The translations under genes were made by a program, and so were the position numbers. 64,000 nucleotides of DNA from Thiohalobacter sp. IOR34 (GTDB lineage: Bacteria > Pseudomonadota > Gammaproteobacteria > Thiohalobacterales > Thiohalobacteraceae). Under the pieces are notes generated by a model. The model was not told where the DNA came from, did not search any database, and saw nothing but the letters and a program-made list of their open reading frames with translations. Shown here one piece after another: positions 40,625-51,247 of this stretch. The number at the start of each line of letters is the position of its first letter. Positions within the stretch are counted from its first letter, which is position 1. The DNA is taken from NCBI RefSeq assembly GCF_030406045.1, contig NZ_CP128988.1:2815001-2879000 (forward strand), read 5' to 3'.

Positions 40625-41156
40625 TAGGGCCTGTTACTAAGACAAACGATAACAAAGCCTCATTCAGCGGGTCTCTGGACGATCAGCCCGCAAGGCGCAA
40701 TGGCGCCGGCAGGGTGATTCCCTGTCAAGCCATGGCAACCTGCGGATGGCCGTCCAGAGGCCCGCCCGCAGGGAGCTTGCCAGGCGCCCCGGCTCTGCGT
40801 TGTACCCCTTGGCAAGGGCGGGCCATTCCCTGCGGGGCACGCCTTGATCCGGGGCGCCTGGCAAGCTCTGAATGAGGCTTTGTTATCGTTTGTCTTAGTA
40901 ACACTAACCAATGGACTCTGTTGCGCCTGAAAAAGCGCCAATCAAGGCGCGAGGAGAGAGGTTTGGTGACGCCAAATGAACGACGAGCAACGCGGAGCGG
41001 CGCTTTTTCAGGCGCAACCCGGAGGGCTGGGGCTCTTTTCCCGCCCAGCGGCGTTATCATTCGCTCATGCAGACTGACTACACCTCGCTCATTCTGCCTT
41101 GCTGGACGAAAAAAGAGTCCCGGCAGAGCCCATTTGGTTAGTGTTAACAGGCCCTA
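40625..41156 (+). mobile_element. AATGG/TCTG-type element, copy 2, interrupted by a TA-flanked element
   Basis: The outer ends TAGGGCCTGTTA (40625-40636) and its complement (41145-41156) bound the region. Once the element 40637-40898 and one TA are removed, the left end reads AGGGCCTGTTAACACTAACC, which exactly mirrors the right end. The core (about 40901-41145) is nearly identical to 18649-18895. No gene is present. Confidence 0.8.
40637..40898 (-). mobile_element. CTAAG-type element, copy 2, with TA duplication
   Basis: 262 bp with the same 31-bp terminal repeats as 18220-18482 but with the interior in opposite orientation. TA flanks both sides (40635-40636 and 40899-40900). It is inserted in the left terminal repeat of the larger element. 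Confidence 0.85.
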
Positions 41157-41169
41157 GACTGTCCCGTCC

Positions 41170-43050
<1,881 letters not shown>

Positions 43051-43076
43051 GCCCGCCACCAGCCCAGCGGCAACCG

Positions 43077-43691
43077 CTACATGCCGTTGCGGAACTGTTC
43101 GCTCTCGGTGACGCCGCTCTTTCGCACCTGGCGCAGGGCCAGGGCATACTCGCGCAGGATGCCCAGCGCCCAGTCGATGCGCGCCCGGAAATAGGGGTCG
43201 GCCTGCGGATCGTTGGCGGCCGGGTCCTCGTTCAGCACCGACTCGACGTGGCGCACGATGACCTGCTCGGGGATGTAGCACAAGCGGTTGTTCTTGTAGC
43301 TGCTCATGCGCAGCTCGGCCACCGGATAGGCCCCGCCATCCGCCGAGGAGACGCTGACGATCAGCGCCGGCTTGTGACCCAGCTCGGTGGCGCCGCAGAG
43401 CAGGAAGAAGTTCTTCAGCCCGGCCGGCACCTGGCCGTGCCACTCGGGGGTGACGATCACGAAACCGTCGCTGCTGCGCAACTCGGCGTGCAGTGGGTCC
43501 AGCCGGCGCGTCCAGTCCTCGTCCCCGTCCCACACCCCCTGGTCCCAGAGCGGCAGGGGGTTGTTGGCCAGGGCATAGAGCCAGGTCTGGTCGCAAAGCC
43601 CCTTGTCGCGCAGGCGCTGCTCGATGAAACGCGCCACCTTCATGCTCTGCGAGGGGTCGCGGTGGCTGCCGCTGATGATACTGATCTTCAT
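43077..43691 (-). CDS. NAD(P)H-dependent FMN reductase family protein
   Basis: The 204-residue flavodoxin-fold product has the FMN phosphate loop ISGSHRDPSQS at the N-terminus, then IVTPEWHGQVPAGLKNFF and ATELGHKPALIVSVSSADGG. It probably reduces FMN, quinones or azo-type compounds with NAD(P)H in the cytoplasm. The physiological substrate is unknown. The gene is convergent with the ABC-F gene. Confidence 0.88.
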   Translation of the reverse strand: MKISIISGSHRDPSQSMKVARFIEQRLRDKGLCDQTWLYALANNPLPLWDQGVWDGDEDWTRRLDPLHAELRSSDGFVIVTPEWHGQVPAGLKNFFLLCGATELGHKPALIVSVSSADGGAYPVAELRMSSYKNNRLCYIPEQVIVRHVESVLNEDPAANDPQADPYFRARIDWALGILREYALALRQVRKSGVTESEQFRNGM

Positions 43692-43793
43692 GGCCGGCTC
43701 CGGGGCATTCGACGGACTTCCATTCTAGCAGGCTGTTGGACTTGGGCGATCGTAGCAAATATAGCGGGCATCACCCCACGGAGAAGCCGCCCA

Positions 43794-43864
43794 ATCGCGG
43801 CCTGGAGGCCGCTCCTACGGTGCATGGCGACAGAATGCGGTAGGAGCGGCCTCCTGGCCGCGAT
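43794..43864. repeat. REP palindrome pair
   Basis: Two facing REP units; the second has TCCTGG in place of TCCAGG, so its stem is imperfect. Confidence 0.75.
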
Positions 43865-43979
43865 CGAGGTACAAGGACGCCCCCCATTCTGCCCCCCGGT
43901 GAGCCCGGCCCACGGCACACGCCTTGGCTCATGGGCAGCCCGCCCCACCAGGCAAAACCCTTCCCCGACAGAGGCCTTG

Positions 43980-44101
43980 CCCGCATATTGCACGAAGGCG
44001 TGCCTTGAATGCGTAATTTTTCGATATTTATCAAGGCAGTAATTCCCTATGCGAGCAATTGTGCCCTGTTACACTTTGTGCCTATTCGCGCAATATGCGG
44101 G
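43980..44101. mobile_element. 122-bp CCCGCAT-ended element with CTTG duplication
   Basis: The ends CCCGCATATTGCAC and GCGCAATATGCGGG bound a short AT-rich interior (TTTTTCGATATTTATC), also seen inverted in 23400-23450. CTTG flanks both sides (43976-43979 and 44102-44105). Confidence 0.75.
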
Positions 44102-44193
44102 CTTGCCCCTTTGGTCCGCCGGGGGTCAAGCCCCGGCGAAAACGGCCGACAGGGCATGTGGAACCAACAGCTACAAAAAGGATGGCGCACACA

Positions 44194-44487
44194 ATGGACA
44201 AGACCTTCGACAAAGTGGAGGCGGACGATTTCTGCCGCATCACCTGTGATCTCCTGCCCCACCAGCAGATCGAGAAGGCGCTCATCCAGCTTGGCGGCAA
44301 CGGTCTGGAGGGCATGGAGTTCATGGCCCAGGCACTGAAGGCGGCCGGCTGGAAGTACGAGCGGCTGACCACCTTCACCACCCACCCGGAAGTGGCCGCC
44401 ACTGCCTTCAACCGCATCGCCCGGGCCCTGGCCGGGAGCGATACCCGGGAGGCGCTGCTCGCGGCCGTGAGCGAGGCCGATGCCTGA
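44194..44487 (+). CDS. Small protein of unknown function, coupled to HDOD gene
   Basis: The 97-residue product (KTFDKVEADDFCRITCDLLPHQQIEKALIQLGGNGLEGMEFMAQALKAAGWKYERLTTFTTHPEVAATAFNRIARALAG) is soluble and helical, with no known domain. AAGGA lies ten bases before ATG 44194; an upstream ATG at 44182 is possible. It overlaps the HDOD gene by 8 bases, so the pair is likely co-translated. Confidence 0.65.
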   Translation: MDKTFDKVEADDFCRITCDLLPHQQIEKALIQLGGNGLEGMEFMAQALKAAGWKYERLTTFTTHPEVAATAFNRIARALAGSDTREALLAAVSEADA

Positions 44488-45457
44488 AGCGGCAGGCGAT
44501 GCGCTGGCGGAGGTCCCAGCCCGGCCCCTGGAGAGTGAGCAACCGGTGAGACGCGCTGCCGACCTGGTACGCGACAACCTGGAGCTGCTGTCGCTGCCGG
44601 AGGTCTGCCTGCGCATCCAGCAGATGGCCGACGACCCCGACTGCATGCCGGCCGAGTTCGGTGAACTGGTGGCCCAGGATGCGGCCCTCAGCGCACGCCT
44701 GCTGCGCCTGGTCAACAGCGCCTTCTACGGCTTCCCGGCCCGCATCGACACCCTGAGCCGCGCCCTGCAGCTGGTCGGCATCGAGGCCCTGCGCAGCCTG
44801 GCCCTGGCCAGCTCCGCGGCCGAGGTCTTCGAACGGCTGCCCCTCGCACGGGTCACCCTGGTCGAGTTCTGGCGTCACAGCCTGTTCTGCGGCCTGCTGG
44901 CCCGGGCCCTGGCCCGCCGCGCCAGCGTCTTGCACTGCGAACGGCTGTTCATCGGCGGCCTGCTGCACGACATCGGACAGCTGCTGCTCTGCAGCCGGCT
45001 GCCGGAGACCATGGGCGCGGTGCTGGCCGAGATCGAACATGGCATGGAGGTGATCGATGCGGAACGCGAGCAGCTCGGCTTCGATCACGCCGAGCTGGGC
45101 GCCGAGCTGCTGCTGGCCTGGCAATTGCCGCTGACGCTGCGCGAGGCGGTACGCTTCCATCATCAGCCGGAACTGGCGCCGCCGCCGGGCCTGGAGGCGG
45201 CCCTGCTGCAGGTCGCCGATGCCGCCACCGGGGAACTGGAACGGCTGGAAGCGAGCTGCGCCCGTCCCCACTACGACCCCTACGACGCCTTCCTCAACCC
45301 CGAGCCCCTCAACGATGGCCGGCCCACCCCCCTGCTGGACCGCATCCGGCCCTCCTGCTGGGCGCAGGCCCGGCTCGACCGCGGCATGCTGGATGGCGCC
45401 ATCCGCGAGGCGGCACACGCCTTCGACGATACCCTGACCACCCTGTTCGGCATCTAG
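44480..45457 (+). CDS. HDOD-domain signalling protein
   Basis: The 325-residue product is one HDOD domain with short extensions: LSLPEVCLRIQQMADDP, VAQDAALSARLLRLVNSAFYG, DTLSRALQLVGIEALRSLAL, FIGGLLHDIGQLLL and AVRFHHQPE. HDOD proteins are regulators related to HD domains, often tied to c-di-GMP and stress signalling, and usually not enzymes. Its TAG stop lies in a CTAG duplication shared with a mobile element. Confidence 0.9.
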   Translation: MPEAAGDALAEVPARPLESEQPVRRAADLVRDNLELLSLPEVCLRIQQMADDPDCMPAEFGELVAQDAALSARLLRLVNSAFYGFPARIDTLSRALQLVGIEALRSLALASSAAEVFERLPLARVTLVEFWRHSLFCGLLARALARRASVLHCERLFIGGLLHDIGQLLLCSRLPETMGAVLAEIEHGMEVIDAEREQLGFDHAELGAELLLAWQLPLTLREAVRFHHQPELAPPPGLEAALLQVADAATGELERLEASCARPHYDPYDAFLNPEPLNDGRPTPLLDRIRPSCWAQARLDRGMLDGAIREAAHAFDDTLTTLFGI

Positions 45458-45582
45458 CCCGGATATCGCGGCCTGGAGGCCGCTCCTACCAGGGTGCCGC
45501 CATGCCCCGTAGGAGCGGCCTCCAGGCCGCGATCCCCGGCGGGTCCAGCCAGCCATCATCCGGGGGCTGATGCCATATACAG
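45458..45582. mobile_element. REP-pair element between two CTAG copies
   Basis: CTAG at 45454-45457 and 45583-45586 bound a segment that starts CCCGGATA, contains a REP pair (45465-45533), and ends GGGTCCAGCC...ATATACAG. Each CTAG supplies the TAG stop of one of the two convergent neighbouring genes. Confidence 0.7.
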
Positions 45583-47130
45583 CTAGCCCGTCAGCCGTCG
45601 GTCGGGGCCGTGGATCACCTGCGCGACATACTGGCGCAGCGCCGGCTGGTTGCGGGTCCTGATCACGAAGCCCGAGATCAGCCGGCAGGCGGCCGAGACA
45701 CAGCGCTTGTCCAGCGCCATCGCCTGCTCCAGCAGCTTCACTCCCTGCGGCTCCTGCCGACCGATGAAATACTTGCCGACCCCGAACAGCACCCCTGGAT
45801 CCTCCGGATTCAGCTCCAGGATTCGTTCCGCGGCCGCCCGTGCCTGCGCCTCGCTGCCATGGCGGCGGACCAGGGCGAGGTACTCCATCGCCGGGCTGCC
45901 TCGCAGCGTCCCGGCCTCGGCCTGGCTGCGCAGGCGGCGCAGCCGTTGCCGCTCGGAACAGCTGCGCTGGTGACGCAAGGCCCAGCCCTCCTGTTCACGC
46001 GCCAGCCAGCGACGTTCGAGCCGCACCGCCAGCGGCCGACCGGCATCCTCCAGCAGGGCCTCGGCGGCGCTGCGGCCCGGCGCCCGCGGCGGCCAGGGCT
46101 CGGCCAGGCCAAGGGCCGCCAGGCGTTCCCTGAGACTGGGTCCGGCCGTGGCGCTGGACGCCCGGGCGAAGGCCTCGCGTACCCAGGCCTGGGGGTTGCG
46201 GTCCTTCAGCTTGCCGGCGAAGACCACGCCGAGATTCGAATAGACGCGGAAGCCCGGCCGGGCCAGCCGCTCCGCGCTGCGGTAGATCCTCGGCCAGTAG
46301 TAGTCCTCCAGGAACCGGGCCGCGGCCACCTCCAGGCTGAGGGTAGCGGCCAGCACCTCCTCCTCCACCAGTTGCAGGGCATAGTGGTCACGGCGCAGTT
46401 CCCGGTCGCGTACCAGCGGTGCCGAGAGCCGGGCATAGAGGGGCGTGAAATGGTCGAAGAACAGCCGCAGCAGGAAACCGGAGGGACCGCCCAGACGGGC
46501 CGCCGCGACCCGGTACTGCAGCCAGGTCTGGCGCAGCTGGCAGAGCCAGGCCACCACCCCCAGGTTGTGCACCGAGATCTCGCCGATGCGTCCGGCGAGC
46601 AGGGCGCGCAGCTGCTCCGCCGAGAAACAGGCCAGCAGCGGGTAACCGATCAGCAGCACGTTGTCATGGGTCAGCGGCAGACCGTGGCGCGGGATGCGCA
46701 GCAGCTCCACCCCCAGCGATTCGTCGACATGGACCCGGTGGACGGGTGCCGCATGCAGCTGGCGCCGCACCTCCTCGATCAGGCCGAACAGCCGCGGCGC
46801 GGTGCGGCGCGATAGCCGGATGCCCTGCGGCCGGGGAAACTCCAGCCGCAGCAGGGCCAGGCTGAACAGGGCCAGCCCTGCCGCGGCCGCGGCCGGCGAC
46901 AGGGCCGCGGCCGGACCCTCGGCCAGGGCAGCGAGGGCGGCCGCCGCGAAGGCGGCCGACAGCAGCGGCGGACCCAGCAGGAAGGCGTAACCCGTCAGCG
47001 CCAGCCCCAGGGTGAGGGTCAGGTGCAGGCGCGGGTGACTCTGTGCCAGGCGCTGGAGACGGGCGAAGAGACGCTGCGCCAGACGGGCCCGGCCCCGTTC
47101 CAGACGCAGCAGCAGTCGACTGAAAGGCAT
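45583..47130 (-). CDS. M48-like membrane protein with a lost zinc site and TPR-like tail
   Basis: The 515-residue product has an amphipathic N-terminus, two to three membrane helices (about residues 35-110), and a region that aligns with M48 peptidases at FSAEQLRALLAGRIGEISVHNL. Active members have HExxH where this has GRIGE, so zinc binding and proteolysis are probably lost. Positions that fit the family elsewhere (ELRRDHYALQL) are kept. The last 100 residues look like a tetratricopeptide-type repeat (ERILELNPEDPGVLFGVGKYFIG). A scaffold role is inferred. The start MPFSRLLLR is preferred over an upstream frame extension. Confidence 0.7.
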   Translation of the reverse strand: MPFSRLLLRLERGRARLAQRLFARLQRLAQSHPRLHLTLTLGLALTGYAFLLGPPLLSAAFAAAALAALAEGPAAALSPAAAAAGLALFSLALLRLEFPRPQGIRLSRRTAPRLFGLIEEVRRQLHAAPVHRVHVDESLGVELLRIPRHGLPLTHDNVLLIGYPLLACFSAEQLRALLAGRIGEISVHNLGVVAWLCQLRQTWLQYRVAAARLGGPSGFLLRLFFDHFTPLYARLSAPLVRDRELRRDHYALQLVEEEVLAATLSLEVAAARFLEDYYWPRIYRSAERLARPGFRVYSNLGVVFAGKLKDRNPQAWVREAFARASSATAGPSLRERLAALGLAEPWPPRAPGRSAAEALLEDAGRPLAVRLERRWLAREQEGWALRHQRSCSERQRLRRLRSQAEAGTLRGSPAMEYLALVRRHGSEAQARAAAERILELNPEDPGVLFGVGKYFIGRQEPQGVKLLEQAMALDKRCVSAACRLISGFVIRTRNQPALRQYVAQVIHGPDRRLTG

Positions 47131-47354
47131 GGCAAACCTCGTTCCGGTAGAGGACCTGGAAGCCATTGTCGGCCCCCTGCCAGGGATTTTCGTGGCCTGG
47201 GTCACAGCCGCGGCCTTCCCGTGCCCTGCGGCGTCCCGGACGCGGCGCCGGTCACAACCCGGCCATGACCGGCGTCACGTCCGCCACGGTTCCCGGCCCC
47301 GCCACGAGCGGGTAGAATGGGCCGCCACCATGACCCGCCAGCCGTTCTGAATCC

Positions 47355-49355
47355 GTGTCCGACCTCAACCCCCGCCAACGCGAGGCCGTGCGCCACGTGG
47401 ACGGCCCGCTGCTGGTGCTGGCCGGCGCCGGCAGCGGCAAGACCCGGGTCATCACCCGCAAGATCGCCTACCTGATCCAGGAGCAGGGTATCGATGCCCG
47501 GCGCATCACCGCGGTGACCTTCACCAACAAGGCGGCGCGCGAGATGCGCGAGCGGGTCGGCCGGCTGCTCGCCGGCAACAGCGGCCGTGGCCTGACCGTC
47601 TCCACCTTTCACACCCTGGGCCTCAACATCCTGCGCCGCGAACACACCCGGCTCGGTTTCAAGGCCGGCTTCTCCATCTTCGACAGCCAGGACAGCGGCC
47701 ACCTGATCAGCGAGCTGGTGAAGAAGGCCCGGCTGTCCGCCGATCCCGACCCGCTGCGCTGGCAGATCTCCACCTGGAAGAACGACCTGGTGCTGCCGGA
47801 GGAGGCGCTCGCCCTGGCGGGGGACAACCTGCAGCTCGCCGCCGCCCAGGTCTATGCCGAGTACCAGCGCCACCTCAAGGCCTACAACGCCTTCGATTTC
47901 GACGACCTGATCCTGCAGCCGGTGCTGCTGCTGCGCAGCGATGCCGAGACCCGCGAGCGCTGGCAGAACCGCATCCGCCATCTGCTGGTCGACGAGTACC
48001 AGGACACCAACATGGCGCAGTACGAGCTGGTCCGGCAGCTGGTCGGCCCGCTCGGCCTGTTCACGGCGGTCGGCGACGACGACCAGTCCATCTACACCTG
48101 GCGCGGCGCGCGGCCGGAGAACCTGCACCGGCTGCAGCAGGACTTCCCGCGGCTCAAGGTGATCAAGCTGGAGCAGAACTACCGCTCGAGCGGCTGCATC
48201 CTGAAGTGCGCCAACCACCTGATCGCCAACAACCCGCACCTGTTCGAGAAGCGGCTGTGGAGCGAGCTCGGCTATGGCGAGCCGCTGCGCATCATCCGCT
48301 GCCGCGACCCGGAGCACGAGGCCGAGCGGGTGGTCTCGGAGATCCTGCACCACAAGTTCACCCACGGCGCCCGCGACGGCGACTTCGCCATCCTCTACCG
48401 CGGCAACCACCAGTCACGCCCCTTCGAGAAGGTGCTGCGCGAGCACCGCCTGTCCTACCATCTGAGCGGCGGCATGTCGTTCTTCGACTACAGCGAAGTG
48501 AAGGATCTGGTCGCCTACCTGCGGCTGCTGGTCAACGAGGACGACGACCGCGCCTTCCTGCGGGTGGTCAACACGCCGCGCCGGGAGATCGGCGCCGGCA
48601 CCCTGGAGAAGCTCGGCGGCTATGCCACGGAACGCGGCGTCAGCCTGCTCGCCGCCTGTTTCGAGGTTGGCCTGGAACAGCAGCTCGGCGCCCGCTATGT
48701 CGCCCGCCTGCGGCGTTTCGCCGAATGGGTGGTCGCCACCGCCGATCTGGCGCGACGCGGCGACCCGCTGCGGGTGTTCAAGGATCTGCTGAGCGACATC
48801 GACTACGCCCAGTGGCTGGAGGACAGCACCCGCGACCCGGAGGCCGCGGCGCGCAAGTGGCAGAACGTCGAGGAACTGCTCGGCTGGATGGAACGCACCG
48901 CCGGCCAGCTGGAGGGCGAGGCCAACCTGGGCGACATCGTCAACCGCATGAGCCTGATGGACATCCTCGACCGCAGCAAGGACGAGGCTGGCGGCGACTG
49001 CATCCATCTGATGACGTTGCACGCCGCCAAGGGACTCGAGTTCCCGCACGTGTTTCTGGTGGGAATGGAAGAAGATCTGCTGCCGCACCGCAGCAGCCTG
49101 GAGGGGGACAACCTGGAAGAGGAACGGCGCCTGGCCTACGTCGGCATCACCCGCGCCCAGCGAAGCCTGACCCTGACCTTCGCGGCCAAGCGCAAGCGCG
49201 GCGGGGAATGGTCGGGCAGCGAACCCAGCCGCTTTCTCGGCGAGCTGCCCGAGGAGGACGTCTGCTGGGAGGGCGGCCGCAGCCGCCAGGATCCAGCGGC
49301 CCGCCAGGAGCGCGGCCAGGCGCACCTGGCCAATCTGCGCAACCTGTTGTCCTGA
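47355..49355 (+). CDS. rep: ATP-dependent DNA helicase Rep
   Basis: The 666-residue product is a superfamily 1A 3'-5' helicase with Q-motif LNPRQREAV, P-loop GAGSGKT, VTFTNKAAREMRERV, VDEYQDTN, VGDDDQSIYTWRGA, YRSSGCIL, and late LMTLHAAKGLEFPHV and VGITRAQRSL. The length and pattern match Rep rather than UvrD. Rep helps replication forks pass protein barriers. The start is GTG 47355. Confidence 0.94.
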   Translation: MSDLNPRQREAVRHVDGPLLVLAGAGSGKTRVITRKIAYLIQEQGIDARRITAVTFTNKAAREMRERVGRLLAGNSGRGLTVSTFHTLGLNILRREHTRLGFKAGFSIFDSQDSGHLISELVKKARLSADPDPLRWQISTWKNDLVLPEEALALAGDNLQLAAAQVYAEYQRHLKAYNAFDFDDLILQPVLLLRSDAETRERWQNRIRHLLVDEYQDTNMAQYELVRQLVGPLGLFTAVGDDDQSIYTWRGARPENLHRLQQDFPRLKVIKLEQNYRSSGCILKCANHLIANNPHLFEKRLWSELGYGEPLRIIRCRDPEHEAERVVSEILHHKFTHGARDGDFAILYRGNHQSRPFEKVLREHRLSYHLSGGMSFFDYSEVKDLVAYLRLLVNEDDDRAFLRVVNTPRREIGAGTLEKLGGYATERGVSLLAACFEVGLEQQLGARYVARLRRFAEWVVATADLARRGDPLRVFKDLLSDIDYAQWLEDSTRDPEAAARKWQNVEELLGWMERTAGQLEGEANLGDIVNRMSLMDILDRSKDEAGGDCIHLMTLHAAKGLEFPHVFLVGMEEDLLPHRSSLEGDNLEEERRLAYVGITRAQRSLTLTFAAKRKRGGEWSGSEPSRFLGELPEEDVCWEGGRSRQDPAARQERGQAHLANLRNLLS

Positions 49356-49429
49356 GGGCGGCGGCCGCCGGTCTCAGCAGTGGGAGGCGGGGGCGGACAG
49401 CGCCCGCCCCGCGCGTGCCGGTCCGGCGG

Positions 49430-49912
49430 TTACTGGCTCTGCGACACCATGTATTCGATGGCCGCCTTCAGCTCGGCCTCGGAACAGGTCATACAGGTGC
49501 CCTTGGGCGGCATGGCGCGCAGGCCAGTGATGGCATTCTGCAACAGGGTGTCCATGCCCTGGGCGATGCGCGGGGCCCAGGCGGCCTTGTCGCCGATCTT
49601 GGGCGCACCTGCAGCACCGGTGCCATGGCAGGCAAAGCAGCTCTGGGTGACGATCTGCTTGCCATCGGCCGCCGCGCCGCCCGCTGCGGCAGGGGCGGCC
49701 TCGGCTGCAGCGGCCGGTGCCGGGGCAGCGGCCGCCGTGCTCTCCGCGGCACTGCTCTCGCCCGCCACCTTCACCGTGCCGACCGGCCGGATGTTGTCCT
49801 CGATCGCCTGCTGCATCATCTCGTCCGCTGCCTGACCGGCCGTGGACATGACCAGCAGAAGCAGCGCGGCCGCGCCGCGTCCCAGACTCAGGCTTGCAAC
49901 TCGTTGCATCAT
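49430..49912 (-). CDS. Cytochrome c5-family protein
   Basis: The 160-residue product has a signal peptide (residues 1-28), an alanine/proline-rich linker (about 45-80) and a monoheme domain with CFACHG (CxxCH). A distal methionine lies in ITGLRAMPPKGTCMTCSEAEL, where the extra CMTC pair is typical of cytochrome c5. It probably carries electrons in the periplasm, perhaps to a terminal oxidase or to nitrogen-oxide reductases. Confidence 0.92.
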   Translation of the reverse strand: MMQRVASLSLGRGAAALLLLVMSTAGQAADEMMQQAIEDNIRPVGTVKVAGESSAAESTAAAAPAPAAAAEAAPAAAGGAAADGKQIVTQSCFACHGTGAAGAPKIGDKAAWAPRIAQGMDTLLQNAITGLRAMPPKGTCMTCSEAELKAAIEYMVSQSQ

Positions 49913-50025
49913 TCTTCAGGTCTCCGTTATCTACCACGAAATCGCCGCACCGCCCCGGCGCGATCCAGATGTGGGCGCCGAGTATAGCCGCCCGACCAGT
50001 CCGGGAAAACCACCACCCTCCGCCC

Positions 50026-50052
50026 TCAAGTCCCGGATTCAGCGGCCGCTAA
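50026..50052 (+). promoter_or_regulatory. Predicted FliA (sigma-28) promoter
   Basis: TCAAGTCC, 11 bases, then GCCGCTAA matches the known consensus TAAAGTTT-N11-GCCGATAA at 12 of 16 positions (7 of 8 in the -10). It is about 93 bases upstream of the SprA-related gene, which is followed by a flagellar-rod-like gene. Confidence 0.5.
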
Positions 50053-50144
50053 GGCTTCTGAGGCAAGCCTGACCTGCGCCCGCGGCCCGGGCAACCGCCT
50101 CCACCTCCCATGATTTATTCATGGGTAACAACAGGTTAGTGAAG

Positions 50145-50750
50145 ATGAACCTACATCCCGCGCCACCACCGACAGGACTCATGCCGACCCCGGCAACCCC
50201 CGTCGGTCAAAGACCGCAGCAGGTCACGGCCCGTCCGGTACAGGCGCCCGAGGCTGCAGAGGCCGCATCCCGGCAAAGCCGGGGACAGGCCACGATCCAT
50301 GAACGCCGGCCGAACAGGCGCGAGGACGAGGATGCGGAATCGCAGCCAACGGCCGAGGAAGAACGCGCGGTCCAGACCCTCAAGGCCCGTGACCAGGAGG
50401 TGCGTCAGCATGAGGCGATGCATCGCGCCGCCGGGCGGGAATATGTGCGGGGCGCCACCCGCTTCAGCTATGAAAACGGCCCCGACGGCCAGCGCTACGC
50501 CACGGGCGGCGAGGTCGAGATCGACACCAGCAAGCCCGGCGATCCCGACCAGGCCCTGAGCAAGGCCCGCACCCTGCGCGCCGCCGCCCTGGCGCCGGCC
50601 GCACCCTCGGCCCAGGATCGCAGCGTTGCGGCCCAGGCGAGCCGCATGGAGGCCGAGGCCCGGCAGGAACAGTTGCGGCAGCGGTCAGAGGGGCAGACGG
50701 ACACAGACCCCGACCCGACCCTCGGCCGGCGCATCGACCTCTATGCGTGA
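50145..50750 (+). CDS. SprA-related putative metalloprotease (CJM1_0395 family)
   Basis: The 201-residue product has a low-complexity N-terminus and the family core RDQEVRQHEAMHRAAGREYVRGATRFSYENGPDGQRYATGGEVEID. A SKARTLRAAALAPAAPSAQDRSVAAQAS tail follows. The HExxH-like QHEAMH suggests zinc binding; activity is unproven. The preferred start is MNLHP at 50145; an ATG at 50121 is possible and lies in a small hairpin (50107-50125). It is 39 bases upstream of the flagellar-rod-like gene behind a predicted FliA promoter. Confidence 0.85.
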   Translation: MNLHPAPPPTGLMPTPATPVGQRPQQVTARPVQAPEAAEAASRQSRGQATIHERRPNRREDEDAESQPTAEEERAVQTLKARDQEVRQHEAMHRAAGREYVRGATRFSYENGPDGQRYATGGEVEIDTSKPGDPDQALSKARTLRAAALAPAAPSAQDRSVAAQASRMEAEARQEQLRQRSEGQTDTDPDPTLGRRIDLYA

Positions 50751-50789
50751 CCGGCCACCCCAAGCGCTCCCAAGCGAGGTATCAGAACC

Positions 50790-51026
50790 ATGAAGATCGG
50801 ATCAGCCACAGACTTCGCACTGCTCGGCATCCAGCGCGGCCTGGCCGGGGCCCGAGACAACGCGGCCCAGATCGCCAGCGCCGAGCAGGCCGGCAGCGAC
50901 AAACCCGAAGGGGTCGTCGAGCCGTTGATCGGCCTGCAGCAGAACAGCCGGCAGGTCGCTGCCTCGGCCAAGGTGATCCAGTCCGTCAACGACATGCTCG
51001 GCAGCCTGTTCGACGACCGGGCCTGA
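50790..51026 (+). CDS. Small flagellar-rod-like protein
   Basis: The 78-residue product begins [28 protein letters not shown]. It ends [33 protein letters not shown], resembling the terminal coiled-coil segments of flagellar rod and hook proteins (FlgC/FlgG type), which assemble as helix bundles. The middle domain is missing, so it is either a minimal axial-like protein or unrelated to the filament. Its partner gene and the FliA-type promoter support a flagellar link. Confidence 0.6.
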   Translation: MKIGSATDFALLGIQRGLAGARDNAAQIASAEQAGSDKPEGVVEPLIGLQQNSRQVAASAKVIQSVNDMLGSLFDDRA

Positions 51027-51072
51027 GCGGCGTTGGACCTGGCACCGGCGAGGCGGTATTCTTAGCTGCCTC

Positions 51073-51149
51073 GCGCCCGTAGCTCAGCTGGATAGAGTAC
51101 CGCCCTCCGAAGGCGGGGGTCAGAGGTTCAAATCCTCTCGGGCGCGCCA
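51073..51149 (+). tRNA. tRNA-Arg (anticodon CCG)
   Basis: The 77-base sequence folds as a cloverleaf: acceptor GCGCCCG pairs with CGGGCGC, the D arm is GCTCAGCTGGATAGAGT, the anticodon loop CTCCGAA gives CCG, and the T arm is AGAGGTTCAAATCCTCT. CCA is encoded at 51147-51149. Confidence 0.97.
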
Positions 51150-51204
51150 TTCACTGACGTTCATTCTGCGCCCACACTTCGGATTTCCTGCCCTTCCGGG
51201 CGTG
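51134..51204 (+). repeat. 71-bp direct repeat spanning the tRNA 3' end, copy 1
   Basis: It starts in the T arm (CCTCTCGGGCGCGCCA) and continues 55 bases past the tRNA into TTCACTGACGTTCATTC. Copy 2 is identical at 51248-51318. Confidence 0.9.
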
Positions 51205-51247
51205 GCCCGGGCTGCGTCTGTCCACAGGACAGACGGTCCCGACCCAC

